NCBI RefSeq assembly: GCF_947503415.1 | Contig: NZ_CANNDS010000002.1 | Span: 806,001 to 870,000, forward strand | Length of the DNA: 64,000 nucleotides | Reading direction: 5' to 3' | Source of the DNA: an uncultured Tateyamaria sp. | GTDB lineage: Bacteria; Pseudomonadota; Alphaproteobacteria; Rhodobacterales; Rhodobacteraceae | Shown here: piece after piece, positions 51,343-60,559 of the stretch | Layout of the letters: every line of letters begins with the position of its first letter | How positions within the stretch are numbered: position 1 is the first letter of the stretch | Program-made: the position numbers and the translations under genes | Notes under the pieces: model-generated | Seen by the model: the letters and a program-made list of their open reading frames with translations, nothing else | Told to the model about the DNA's origin: nothing | The model's database searches: none

Positions 51343-52563
51343 TCAGGCCGCCTTGCGAACCTTTGGAGAAACCACGCCAAGGCGCTGCTTGTCCGTCCAC
51401 GTGGACACGCATGGGATCATCTTGCGGATGCAGCGGTCGGCATATTTCGCGGCGATCTGTTGTGTTTCGTCGATCAACCCTTCGGCCAACGTGACCGGCT
51501 TCAGACCCAGAGAGAGGAAGGTCTTGTTGGACACCCGCAGATCGTTTTCGGCGGCCTCATTGCGTGGATTGTCCACGTTCGCAATTACGGCGCCTGACAC
51601 ATCGGCAACCAATTGGGCCAGCGCGCGCACGGAATGTGTCTCTGTCATCTGGTTCAAAATGGCGACCTTGCCGTCTTGAGCAGGCGGGTTCTCGACTGCC
51701 AAAGCCAGACATTTCACCGTGTCCTGAATGTGGATAAAGGCTCGGGTCTGACCGCCCGTGCCATGCACGGTCAGCGGGTGACCCACCACGGCCTGCATCA
51801 GGAAACGATTGAGCACGGTGCCATAGTCGCCATCGTAATCAAAGCGATTGATCAGGCGCTCATCTAGCCGGGTTTTATCGGTTTGAGTGCCCCAAACGAT
51901 ACCCTGGTGCAGGTCGGTGATGCGCAAGCGGTCGTTCTTTGCATAAAACTGAAACAGCAGCTGATCCATGGATTTGGTCATGTGGTACACGCTGCCCGGG
52001 TTTGTTGGATACAGGATGTCCCGCTTCATGATCTGCTTGTTGTCGCCGGGTATGTAGACAGGCAGATAGCCTTCGGGGATCTCAAGCCCGTCATCATCGT
52101 AGCCATAAACACCCATGGTGCCCAAGTGAACGAAATGCGGATCAAGGCCCAGTTCTACCGAAGCGGCCAGCAGATTGTGGGTGCCCGAGATGTTGTTGTC
52201 GACGGTATAGCGTTTCTGAACCACGCCCTTCATCGAATAAGGGGCGGCGCGCTGTTCACCGAAGTGGATAATGGTGTCGGGCTTTATCGTGTCCAGCAAT
52301 CCCGTGACCGCGTCAAAATCACGGGCTACGTCGATGTTTTCAAACGCGATTGTGCGGCCGGTATGTTCCGTCCATGCGGCAAGGCGGTCGGCCATGGACG
52401 CGATGGGCGTCAGGCTGTCTGCACCCATTTCGGCGTCAATGTCCCGGCGCGACAGGTTGTCGACGATCGTGATGTTGTGACCAAGCTGAGACAGGTGAAG
52501 CGCCGTTGGCCACCCGCAAAATCCGTCCCCACCGACAACAATAATGCTCTTGGCTAGTGTCAT
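51343..52563 (-). CDS. sqdB: UDP-sulfoquinovose synthase
   Basis: 406 residues from ATG at 52563. SDR-type NAD enzyme; SQD1/SqdB hallmarks are IIVVGGDGFCGWPTALHLS, FGEQRAAPYSMKG, HLGTMGVYGYDDDGLEIPEG, the YHMTKSMD active-site Tyr-x3-Lys, and LHQGIVWGTQT. It makes UDP-sulfoquinovose from UDP-glucose and sulfite. In sulfolipid operons it is followed by sqdD/sqdC-type transfer genes; here none is visible and a processive glycosyltransferase block follows. First gene of the cluster, with about 150 bases to the kinase gene for its promoter. Confidence 0.92.
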   Translation of the reverse strand: MTLAKSIIVVGGDGFCGWPTALHLSQLGHNITIVDNLSRRDIDAEMGADSLTPIASMADRLAAWTEHTGRTIAFENIDVARDFDAVTGLLDTIKPDTIIHFGEQRAAPYSMKGVVQKRYTVDNNISGTHNLLAASVELGLDPHFVHLGTMGVYGYDDDGLEIPEGYLPVYIPGDNKQIMKRDILYPTNPGSVYHMTKSMDQLLFQFYAKNDRLRITDLHQGIVWGTQTDKTRLDERLINRFDYDGDYGTVLNRFLMQAVVGHPLTVHGTGGQTRAFIHIQDTVKCLALAVENPPAQDGKVAILNQMTETHSVRALAQLVADVSGAVIANVDNPRNEAAENDLRVSNKTFLSLGLKPVTLAEGLIDETQQIAAKYADRCIRKMIPCVSTWTDKQRLGVVSPKVRKAA

Positions 52564-52715
52564 GTTTTTGTTCCTTCTGGCGGGCCCCTCCAGGCGGCCC
52601 TTTTTCATCATGAACAAATCATTAACGCCTGCAGACGCCGTGCGGCGTGGTGCGACGGTATAGGATGCAGAAAATTGGAAGTGGGCGACTATCCCATGGG
52701 ATAGGGCTGCTGTCC

Positions 52716-55253
52716 TTAAGTTGTGCTTTTTGCGCGCTGCAGGGCGGTGTCAAAAACGGTCCGCGATACGGAAGCGTCTGCCTCAAGTGCGTTGGCCCAA
52801 TCGACGAACGCTGTCAGTGTCCCGTCGCGCGCCTCTTGCTCCAGCGTCGCCAACGCCTCTTGCAAAGCAACTTGCCCAAGAAGCGACGCCGCCCCTTTAG
52901 ACCTGTGCGCGGCATCCGCCAGCATCCCAAGATCAGCTGTATCGTTTGATGTGCGAAGGTCGGCCGTGAAAGCCGCAAGCTCCGAGAGAAACCTGTCGGA
53001 AATATTCGCAACCTTGTCGTGACCAAGCACATTGATCATCTCAAGCAAGGCTTCAGGGAAATGCGCCGTATCCAGCTTGGTCACGTGACCAGAAGTCACC
53101 TCGGCAATGATGCTGTGGAGGGCGTCAAGACGGATGGGCTTGGTATGAAATCTGTCCATACCCGCAGCCACTGCACTTTCCCGGTATTCCTCCCGCCCGT
53201 GGGCGGTCAGGCCGACGATGTGAGTGTTGGCATTCGGACCATTGCCGTGACGCAAGCGTTGGGTCGCCTCGATACCGTCCATCACCGGCATGCTGATATC
53301 CATGAAAATCACGTCAAACGCCTCGCGCTCGGCCTTTTCCACGCAATCCGCGCCATTCACCGCTTCATGTACAATGTGGTCCATGGCGGTCAGCATGTCG
53401 CCTAAAACGCTGCGATTGATGCTGTTGTCTTCGACGATCAGAACCTTACACACCCGGACCGGCGCGGCACTTGCCGCCGTATCCGTCGGAGCGGGCGGTG
53501 CCTCCGGTTCGGTCCGCCGCAGGGGCAAGGTGAGGACAAAAACGGAACCGGCACCTTCCGCACTTTTGAGCGACACGTCCCCGTCCATCGCCCGCGCGAT
53601 GCGCCGCGAGATGGACAGACCCAAACCATCACCGCGCATCTGACGCCCATCGCTGTCGGCAAGGGCAAAGAAGTCCTCGAACACCTGTTCCTGCTGGTCG
53701 GAAGGGATGCCAATACCTGTATCGCTGACCTCGAACCGCAGCGAAGACGCATCCGGGCCATGGATTCCACTTACCCGCAACGAAATCCCGCCAGTGTCGG
53801 TGAACTTGATTGCGTTGCCCACAAGGTTGGTCAGGATCTGCCGAATGCGCCCTGCATCACCGTGATAGGGCCCGCGAATTGCAAGCTCGATATCGAGTGA
53901 GAGCGTCAGGTTCTTTTCCTTTGCCAACGGCTCGAACATATCGACCAAGCCTTGCATCAAGTCGGTCATGGCAAAGGTCTGCAAACTGAGTTGCAGCTCA
54001 CCCGTCTCGATCCGGGTGATGTCCAGCGCTTCGTTTACATGTTCAAGCAGGACCTCGCTCGAAGACGTCGCGATACCGGCATATCGCTTTTGCTGCTCGT
54101 TCAGCGGTGTCGTCTTGAGCAGATCAAGTACACCCAGAATGCCATTCAGTGGCGTACGCATCTCATGGCTCATCACGGTCAGGAACTGCGACTTGGCCTT
54201 GTCCGTCCGTTCGGCCCGGTCACGCGCATCGATCAGTTTCTGTTCGTTGATCTTCCGCGCGCTGATGTCACGAATGTAAGCGATGAAGGTAGTGGCACTG
54301 CCGTCCTGCGTGGTGGTGATGTTCAGTTCGACGGGAAACTCCTCGCCGCTCTTGCGCAACGCGGGAAGCTCGACACGCCCGGCATCGACGACCCTTGGTT
54401 TGCCGGTTTTCAGATACCGTGTCATCCCGTTGTGATGAGCCTCGCGCATCCTGTGCGGAATGAAGGTATCCTCCATCGTGTGCCCAACGATTTCGTCCCG
54501 CGTCCAGCCAAAGACACGTTCGGCCGAGGCGTTGAAGTCTACGATCCGCCCCGCCTCGTCCGCTGTCACGATGGCATCGAGCGATGCGGCAACCGTGGAT
54601 TTCAGCTGTTTTGATGATGCCGACAACGCAGCATCGCGCCGTACAGCCCGCTGTAATAACCGGTCCAGCAACAGCATCAAAATCGCCATCAGGATCAGAA
54701 GCATGATCGCAATTCCGCCGGTGCGGGACAATTGGCTGGCAAATTCCTCACGGCGCGCTGCGGACCGTTCGGCGCCCAACCTGACGCCCAAAAGCGCGAT
54801 TTCGCGCACATGGGGGCGCACTTGGGTCACCAAACGCTGCATCTCGATCAGGGATGCGCCTGCCAGTGGGCCGGGCGCATCGGACAGCGCGATGGCCTGC
54901 TCGGCAAAGGCATCGATTGGATCGAGCAATGCCGCCGCTTCGGGACTGTCGGCAAATATTTCTGCCGGGCGCCCGGAGTTGATGATTTTCAGTCGGCTGA
55001 GCGCGATATCGACGCGCAATTGCACCTCATCATCCGAATAGCGTTGCGACGCGATTTGCTCGGCCAACGTGGCGTTCAGGTTCGCAAACTCCGTATCAAT
55101 CTGCGAAATGCTCCACTGCATGTTGTCATCAGCGGCACGCGACAGATCCTGCAGTTGCGACAACAGGTTCGTCACCATCATCGTCAGCAAAAAAATGAGC
55201 AGGCAAATGCCTGCCAAAACCGTAAGACGGTAACGGTTCAACCCGGGCTTCAC
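52716..55253 (-). CDS. Hybrid sensor histidine kinase with PAS, receiver and Hpt domains
   Basis: 845 residues from GTG at 55253: AGGAGG lies six bases before this GTG, while the ATG at 55286 has no ribosome site. Two membrane segments (about 9-31 and 177-197) flank a periplasmic helical domain. Then PAS (about 215-330), HisKA with SHEMRTPLNG, HATPase with LTNLVGNAIKFTD and SDTGIGIPSD, a receiver with FMDISMPVMDG (Asp), and a C-terminal Hpt with HRSKGAASLL (His). A full His-Asp-His relay is encoded. Partner receiver is likely the LuxR-type regulator at 55947. The secreted protein gene lies between. Confidence 0.93.
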   Translation of the reverse strand: MKPGLNRYRLTVLAGICLLIFLLTMMVTNLLSQLQDLSRAADDNMQWSISQIDTEFANLNATLAEQIASQRYSDDEVQLRVDIALSRLKIINSGRPAEIFADSPEAAALLDPIDAFAEQAIALSDAPGPLAGASLIEMQRLVTQVRPHVREIALLGVRLGAERSAARREEFASQLSRTGGIAIMLLILMAILMLLLDRLLQRAVRRDAALSASSKQLKSTVAASLDAIVTADEAGRIVDFNASAERVFGWTRDEIVGHTMEDTFIPHRMREAHHNGMTRYLKTGKPRVVDAGRVELPALRKSGEEFPVELNITTTQDGSATTFIAYIRDISARKINEQKLIDARDRAERTDKAKSQFLTVMSHEMRTPLNGILGVLDLLKTTPLNEQQKRYAGIATSSSEVLLEHVNEALDITRIETGELQLSLQTFAMTDLMQGLVDMFEPLAKEKNLTLSLDIELAIRGPYHGDAGRIRQILTNLVGNAIKFTDTGGISLRVSGIHGPDASSLRFEVSDTGIGIPSDQQEQVFEDFFALADSDGRQMRGDGLGLSISRRIARAMDGDVSLKSAEGAGSVFVLTLPLRRTEPEAPPAPTDTAASAAPVRVCKVLIVEDNSINRSVLGDMLTAMDHIVHEAVNGADCVEKAEREAFDVIFMDISMPVMDGIEATQRLRHGNGPNANTHIVGLTAHGREEYRESAVAAGMDRFHTKPIRLDALHSIIAEVTSGHVTKLDTAHFPEALLEMINVLGHDKVANISDRFLSELAAFTADLRTSNDTADLGMLADAAHRSKGAASLLGQVALQEALATLEQEARDGTLTAFVDWANALEADASVSRTVFDTALQRAKSTT

Positions 55254-55296
55254 GTGCGACCTCCTGTTTGAAGTCACCGTAAGCATTTGCCGCAGG

Positions 55297-55791
55297 TCAA
55301 TCCACGACCTTCAACCGGTTCAGTTGCCAGATACTGAACGAATAGATCGTTTCATTCTGGTATTTGGGATTCTGATCATACGGAAAGACGATCCAATATG
55401 GTCCCTTGTCCCGCACCGACATCGTCTCGCCATCCATGCGGGTGGCAACGATGGGCGCATTGTCCTCAAGTTCGGCCATTGACATCACGACCTTGTAGTC
55501 GTTCAAAGCCACCATCTCGACCGACGACCCGGCAGCATCAACACTTTCAAGCAAGGCCTTGAGCGGCACACCGGAAAAGGTGACCTCTCCGTCTGTCCAG
55601 ATCGTTGTGGTGCTGAATGTTTCCTGTGCCATCGCATCAAGCGCTGCGAGGCTCAGGGAAATGATGTCGGATTCGGAATCGGAAGCCGTGACTTGCAAAT
55701 CCGTTACGGATTGCGCGAAGACTGGAGTCTGCCAGCCAATCAACAGCGCCAAAACAATGGCGAACGTCCGTGAGTGGTGAATTCGTGCCAT
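55297..55791 (-). CDS. Secreted sulfite-oxidase-fold protein without molybdenum Cys
   Basis: 164 residues; GGAG seven bases before the ATG; signal peptide ending near PVFAQS. The mature part resembles the oxidoreductase molybdopterin-binding (SUOX) fold: VTFSGVPLKALLESVDAAGS, LNDYKVVMSMAELEDNAPIV then MSVRDKGPYWIVFPYDQNP. The mature protein has no Cys, so it cannot ligate Mo like an enzyme. Similar proteins occur next to sensor kinases and may feed a signal to them. It is 43 bases upstream of the kinase GTG on the same strand. Confidence 0.78.
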   Translation of the reverse strand: MARIHHSRTFAIVLALLIGWQTPVFAQSVTDLQVTASDSESDIISLSLAALDAMAQETFSTTTIWTDGEVTFSGVPLKALLESVDAAGSSVEMVALNDYKVVMSMAELEDNAPIVATRMDGETMSVRDKGPYWIVFPYDQNPKYQNETIYSFSIWQLNRLKVVD

Positions 55792-55946
55792 GCGTTTTTC
55801 TCCAAATCCGACAAAAATTGACTAAACCAGTGTTTCAAATTGATCAGCAGAGCATTGGCATAGGCACCTATACCAAAGTATAGTTCTGTCACGCTTTGGC
55901 CTGAATTTTCGGTTGTGAGAACGTGCAGAGTAAGAGAGTTGCAGAC

Positions 55947-56564
55947 ATGCCCAACATCCTGATTGCCGACGATCACGATCTGGTTCGTGATACAATCGCC
56001 GCCTATCTCGAAACCGTCGATGATTTCAAAGTGCAGACCGCAGCCAATCTTGACGCCGCTCTTGAGTTGATGCGCGGCATCGATTCATTTGATCTGCTTA
56101 TTCTTGATTACCACATGCCCGGAATGGACGGCCTGAACGGTCTTGAACGCGCGCGAAAAGCCTTCCCTGCAACCAAGGTGGCCCTGTTATCCGGCGTTGC
56201 CAATCGGGAGGTGGCCAACAAGGCGATGGAAAATGGTGCAAATGGCTTTATTCCCAAGTCCCTGACTGCCGCGTCGCTCGTGAATGCGATCAAGTTCGTG
56301 TTGTCCGGCGAGCGGTACTTTCCATTCGACTTCGGCGCGGCCACCACGCCGGACGCACCATCGGCCACGTTCGCAAACCTGTCAGACCGCGAAATGCAAA
56401 CGCTGGAACAATTGTGTATTGGCCTGTCGAACAAGGAAATCGCGCGCAATCTGGGCGTTCAGGAAGTCACGGTGAAGTTGCACGTCAAGAATGTATTGGC
56501 CAAACTGGGAGTGTCGAACCGGACCCAGGCCGCCCTGCTGGCCAAGGAAAAGCATCTGTTTTAG
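55947..56564 (+). CDS. LuxR/NarL-type response regulator
   Basis: 205 residues from ATG at 55947. Receiver domain with acidic pair ADDHD, phospho-acceptor Asp in LLILDYHMPGMDG, and Lys in FIPKS. C-terminal LuxR HTH: LSDREMQTLEQLCIGLSNKE, then IARNLGVQEVTVKLHVKNVL. An in-frame GTG at 55923 would add eight residues. Divergent from the kinase/secreted-protein pair across about 155 bases, so it is the natural output of that phosphorelay. Targets could be the envelope polysaccharide genes, which is only positional inference. Confidence 0.92.
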   Translation: MPNILIADDHDLVRDTIAAYLETVDDFKVQTAANLDAALELMRGIDSFDLLILDYHMPGMDGLNGLERARKAFPATKVALLSGVANREVANKAMENGANGFIPKSLTAASLVNAIKFVLSGERYFPFDFGAATTPDAPSATFANLSDREMQTLEQLCIGLSNKEIARNLGVQEVTVKLHVKNVLAKLGVSNRTQAALLAKEKHLF

Positions 56565-56599
56565 CGCACGGCTGACACTTTCGTCAGCAGCATGACCGC

Positions 56600-58090
56600 T
56601 CAGGCCGGTATCAATTCGGCCAGTTTCAATCTTTGAATCTTGCCCGACGGACCTTTTGGCAGTTCCGCCATGAAGTGTACCGCATCTGGCGATTTGAACG
56701 CACCAACCCGTTCCCGACACAGATCAATAAGGGCTTCTGCGCTCAGTCGTGATCCATCACAAAGGCGAACAGCGGCTTCGACCCGCTCACCATAGCTTCC
56801 GCACGGGCGCGCGAATGCAGCAGCCTCGACCACGTCAGGATGAGAATAGAGCGCCTCGTCAATCTCTCGCGGCGCGATGTTTTCGCCCCCCTTGATGATC
56901 AGTTCCTTCAAACGGCCGGTGACAAAAACATACCCGTCTTCATCCATCTGCGCGAGATCGCCGGTGCGCAACCACCCCTCTCGAAACGTGGCCGATGTCG
57001 CCTCCGGGTTCTTGAGGTATTCAAGCAGGGTGTTTGGGCCTCGTACCACAATCTCGCCTTCTGTTCCGCGTGCGACTTCCGCCCCGTCCGGCCCCTGAAT
57101 GGCAACTTCACAGCCGAACGCGATACCCGGTGAGCCGATCTTCCGAGGACCGGGGGGAAGCGGATTGGACAGGATTTGCGCTGCGGTTTCGGTCAGCCCC
57201 ATTGTCTCGATGATTGAAACGGCAAACCGCTTTTCGAACGCGGCGTGTGTCTCAACCGCCAAGGCAGACGACGCCGAGCGGCCGAACCGAAGCCGGGCCT
57301 TGCAAGCGGCAGTCGGTTCTGTGGTCCCGTGCAACAGATGCGAGATGATCGTCGGCACAACCGAAAACCACGTCGCCTCCCCAGCTTCGGCCTGTTCCCA
57401 GAATCGTGAGGCCGAGAATTTCGACACCATGGCCAAAGACCCGCCCGACACAAGGCTCCCCATGACCGTCACGCACAAGCCGTTGATGTGGTACACCGGA
57501 AGCACGCAGAAGCCGCGATCCGCGTCCGTCAGATTGTGCGCAATCGCGGTTGTCCATCCCCCGGCCAGAAGACTGGCATGGGTATGCACAACGCCTTTTG
57601 GGCGCCCGGTTGTGCCCGAGGTATACATCAAAAGCGCATGATCCTGTGGCGTCAACGCGTGCAGATCCGTTTGATCCGACACGGCCAGAGCGACCGAATT
57701 CACTCCTGTCAAATTGGATTGGGCGAACAGATTCGCGCAGCTTTCATGGACAAAAGCGAAACGTGCCTCCGAATGCTCCAACGCGTAGCTGATTGCATCG
57801 CGTCCAGCGGCCAGATTGATCATCGTGGCCCGAAACCCGCCATACACTGCGCCATAAAAGGCCGACACCGCCGCTTTGTCGTTTGGCGCGACAATGGCGA
57901 CGCTCTCACCCTTCTTGACCCCTTTCGATGTCAAAGCCGCCGCAAAACCTTGTGCCGCACCTCGCAATTCGGACCAAGTCAGGACGTCCCCGCTGTCCGG
58001 GAATACAATCGCCGTTCCGCCCGCGTCAGCCCGTGCGTCAAGCCAGTCGCGCACCGTCCCGGCAGGTGGAGCGTCACGCTCCAGCTTCAT
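56600..58090 (-). CDS. Acyl-CoA ligase, probably sulfoacetate-CoA ligase (SauT-like)
   Basis: 496 residues of the ANL superfamily. Motifs: LLMYTSGTTGRPKGVVHTH (AMP/phosphate loop), MGLTETAAQ, EGWLRTGDLAQMDEDGYVFV, and catalytic Lys in GPSGKIQRLKL. ATGA overlap with the acylating dehydrogenase gene. In Cupriavidus, SauT activates sulfoacetate to sulfoacetyl-CoA, which SauS reduces to sulfoacetaldehyde. The pair plus a transporter here matches that arrangement. Alternative: ligation of another small acid. Specificity is an inference from the neighbours. Confidence 0.75.
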   Translation of the reverse strand: MKLERDAPPAGTVRDWLDARADAGGTAIVFPDSGDVLTWSELRGAAQGFAAALTSKGVKKGESVAIVAPNDKAAVSAFYGAVYGGFRATMINLAAGRDAISYALEHSEARFAFVHESCANLFAQSNLTGVNSVALAVSDQTDLHALTPQDHALLMYTSGTTGRPKGVVHTHASLLAGGWTTAIAHNLTDADRGFCVLPVYHINGLCVTVMGSLVSGGSLAMVSKFSASRFWEQAEAGEATWFSVVPTIISHLLHGTTEPTAACKARLRFGRSASSALAVETHAAFEKRFAVSIIETMGLTETAAQILSNPLPPGPRKIGSPGIAFGCEVAIQGPDGAEVARGTEGEIVVRGPNTLLEYLKNPEATSATFREGWLRTGDLAQMDEDGYVFVTGRLKELIIKGGENIAPREIDEALYSHPDVVEAAAFARPCGSYGERVEAAVRLCDGSRLSAEALIDLCRERVGAFKSPDAVHFMAELPKGPSGKIQRLKLAELIPA

Positions 58091-59484
58091 TTACCCGCCT
58101 CCTGCCAATAGCCAGCAAAGATGTCCTCCAAAGACGGCTCGCGCGCCGGGATTTCGCGCACGATCTTGGTGGTCTGCATGAAGTGCTTCCAGTGCACGTT
58201 TTCATTGACCGCATTGCCACCCCACGCCCCGCATCCCATGCTGAGGGAGAACGGCATGCCGTTGGTGAACGCGCCGCCGGTGGCAAACGTGTGCGCCTGA
58301 TTGACGATGACCCGGCTTGTGGGGATGGTCGTGGCAAGCTGCATTTCACGGTCCGGGTTGGAGCTGTGCAAGCCCACGGAATGGCCAGCCCCTTGATAGC
58401 GCTGGATCGCGTCGGTTGTCTCGACAGCGGCGTCAAAGTCCGTGGCCCGGTAGAGGGCCAGAACGCGGCTCAATTTCTCCCCACTCAGCGGATGGTCCGG
58501 GCCAACGCCCGAGGTTGGCACGGCAATGTAATCTGTCCCCGCGGGGACAACATCCTGTAACTCCAATGCCGCGATCATTTTATCGGCGTCTTGCGCGATC
58601 ACTTCGCGGTTCAGATGCCCGTGTGGCCAGAGCTTGGCGACAATACCCGCCTCATCCTCGACCACCGCACCACCTGCGTGCGCCATGGCATCGACAAAGG
58701 CGTTGTAGACCGCATCGACAACGACAACCGCGTTTTCGGATGAGCAGGAGGTCGCATTGTCGAACGTCTTTGAGGCGCGGATCTTCTCGGCCGCGGCATC
58801 CAGATCGGCGGTCTCATCCACGATGACCGTGACGTTGCCCGCACCCACGGCGACCGCAGGTGTGCCGCAGGTCTGGGCACGGTGCACGTTGTTTTGACTG
58901 CCAGTGGCGACGATCTTGTCGCAGGCTTCCATCAGGCGCTGTGTCTTGGCCTTCGACCCGGGTGCCGGCACCATTTGCACAAGGTCCGGGTCCTCTCCGA
59001 TCTTGGCGAACTCGGCATGAATGAACTCCAGCAAACGCTCGCAAGACGGCCCCCCCTTCGGCGATGGGGCTACAACGATGGAGTTGCCGCATTTCAGCGC
59101 ATTGATGATGTTGTTGGCGGGCGTCGCCGCAGGGTTGGTCGAAGGCACTATGGCCCCGATCACGCCCATGGGACGGGCAATTTCGGTGATGCCGGTTGCG
59201 GCATTATCGCTGATCACGCCAAAGGTCTTGGCGTCCGAGATATCGCGTAACAGGCCGAGCGTCTTGCGATGATTCTTGGTGATCTTGTCGGGCACGTTGC
59301 CAAGCCCCGTGGTCTGCACCGCCAGTTCCGCCAGTTCGCGGTTGCGCGACGGCTCCATGATGGCCCAACCCACGGCTTGTGCGGCACGGTCATACCGATC
59401 TTGGCTGCCGCCCGCCTCATACGCGGCCTGTGCGGCGCGGGAGCGATCAAGGATGGCATCAAGCTCTGAAAGATCGTCAGTCAT
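58087..59484 (-). CDS. CoA-acylating aldehyde dehydrogenase, probably sulfoacetaldehyde dehydrogenase (SauS-like)
   Basis: 465 residues. It belongs to the CoA-acylating ALDH class (EutE/AdhE/SauS): VIGAIVPSTNPAATPANNII, VAPSPKGGPSCERLLEFIHA, and the active-site Cys in FDNATSCSSENAVVVV. The C-terminus (FATGGAFTNGMPFSLSMGCG) is typical. It interconverts an acyl-CoA and an aldehyde with NAD(P)H. Coupled to the ligase gene and following tctC, which points to sulfoacetate use; generic acetaldehyde/propionaldehyde dehydrogenase is the alternative. No sulfoacetaldehyde acetyltransferase gene (xsc) is in the window. Confidence 0.78.
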   Translation of the reverse strand: MTDDLSELDAILDRSRAAQAAYEAGGSQDRYDRAAQAVGWAIMEPSRNRELAELAVQTTGLGNVPDKITKNHRKTLGLLRDISDAKTFGVISDNAATGITEIARPMGVIGAIVPSTNPAATPANNIINALKCGNSIVVAPSPKGGPSCERLLEFIHAEFAKIGEDPDLVQMVPAPGSKAKTQRLMEACDKIVATGSQNNVHRAQTCGTPAVAVGAGNVTVIVDETADLDAAAEKIRASKTFDNATSCSSENAVVVVDAVYNAFVDAMAHAGGAVVEDEAGIVAKLWPHGHLNREVIAQDADKMIAALELQDVVPAGTDYIAVPTSGVGPDHPLSGEKLSRVLALYRATDFDAAVETTDAIQRYQGAGHSVGLHSSNPDREMQLATTIPTSRVIVNQAHTFATGGAFTNGMPFSLSMGCGAWGGNAVNENVHWKHFMQTTKIVREIPAREPSLEDIFAGYWQEAGK

Positions 59485-59503
59485 GTTAGGGCTTTCACAG
59501 GAC

Positions 59504-59543
59504 GGCGGGGGGACCCCCGCCCTACGGGTTATGCAGGGCGGGG
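59504..59543. repeat. Two mutually exclusive GC-rich hairpins (REP-like)
   Basis: GGCGGGGG (59504-59511) pairs with CCCCCGCC (59514-59521), and CCCCGCCCT (59515-59523) pairs with AGGGCGGGG (59535-59543). Both stems are perfect but share bases, so only one can form. Located between tctC and the acylating dehydrogenase gene. It could be a REP-type element protecting tctC mRNA or an alternating attenuator. Confidence 0.7.
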
Positions 59544-59550
59544 TATTGGT

Positions 59551-60519
59551 TTAAAGACCGGCAAGAAGCTCTTTGAGCGTTTCCTCGCGGGCGGCCCACA
59601 TGGCCAGCACTTCGTCGCGGGTCATGATGTGCATAGGCGACCCGCCTGCTTTCATCTTGCCTGCGACGCGGCTGTTTTCGAACATGGTGGGCACAGTGGC
59701 CGCAAGCTTGTCGATGATGGGCTGGGGCGTGCCCTTGGGCACCATCACACCGCGGAAGTTGACGGAGGCGTTGTCGATGTCAAAGCCTTGCTCTTTCAGC
59801 GTGGGCACGTCTGGCAGGAACTCGTTCCGTTCCAGATCGAACACGCCAAGGATTTTGACATTGCCCGCTTCCTGCGCGCGGAAGGCATCGGACAGGTTGT
59901 TGACGCCACCCAGAACCTCACCCGCGATCACGGATTTCATGGCACCGGCACCGCCCTTGTTGGACGGGATATAGGCCAGCTTTACGCCAGCCACTTTCTC
60001 AAGCTGCAACGCCGCGATGTGGTGGCCCACGAACAGGCCCGCGCCTGAGAAGGTCAGCTTGCCCGGATTTGCCTTGGCATAGTCCACGACATCGGCCATC
60101 GAGTTGAATTCGCTGTCGGCACCGACCACGAACACGGCCGGGTCTGCGCCCCAGTTGGCAATGGGTTCAAAGCTATCCGCGGAATACTCCACGCCGCCTT
60201 CGATCGATTGCGCAATGAAATGCGGGATGTTGTAGGCACCCAGCGTGTAGCCATCGGCATCGGCTTGGGTCGCGAACCAGTTCCAGCCGACGCGGCCCCC
60301 GGCTCCGGGCTTGTTGATGATGGCGATGGGCATGCCAAGCGCATCTTCGTTCCCGGCAGTCATCGTCACGATACGCGCCTGAAAGTCGGTCGCCCCGCCC
60401 GCGCCATAGCTGACCATCATCATGATAGGCCGCTCTGGAAAACTTTCGTGACCGTCGGCAAATGCGCCGGTGGCAAGTGTCGTCAGCCCCAATGCGGCGG
60501 CTGCTAGCAGTGTCTTCAT
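59551..60519 (-). CDS. TTT transporter substrate-binding protein (TctC family)
   Basis: 322 residues; signal peptide at about 1-21 (ending TGAFADG). TctC fold: SFPERPIMMMVSYGAGGATD, NKPGAGGRVGWNWFATQADA, FSGAGLFVGHHIAALQLEKV then MKSVIAGEVLGGVNNLSDAF. Binds a small organic acid in the periplasm for TctAB. Forms a complete tripartite tricarboxylate-type transporter with the two permease genes upstream. In place of SauU (an MFS carrier) of Cupriavidus, this may bring in sulfoacetate; inference. Confidence 0.93.
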   Translation of the reverse strand: MKTLLAAAALGLTTLATGAFADGHESFPERPIMMMVSYGAGGATDFQARIVTMTAGNEDALGMPIAIINKPGAGGRVGWNWFATQADADGYTLGAYNIPHFIAQSIEGGVEYSADSFEPIANWGADPAVFVVGADSEFNSMADVVDYAKANPGKLTFSGAGLFVGHHIAALQLEKVAGVKLAYIPSNKGGAGAMKSVIAGEVLGGVNNLSDAFRAQEAGNVKILGVFDLERNEFLPDVPTLKEQGFDIDNASVNFRGVMVPKGTPQPIIDKLAATVPTMFENSRVAGKMKAGGSPMHIMTRDEVLAMWAAREETLKELLAGL

Positions 60520-60559
60520 GGATTTCTCCTCCCTAGGGTTGCTCTGCCGCTTTTGCGGT

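Noticed and set aside
56571..56588. GCTGAC/GTCAGC hairpin between the LuxR-type gene and the ligase gene.
   Set aside because: Only 6 bp and no T-run; not enough to call a terminator.
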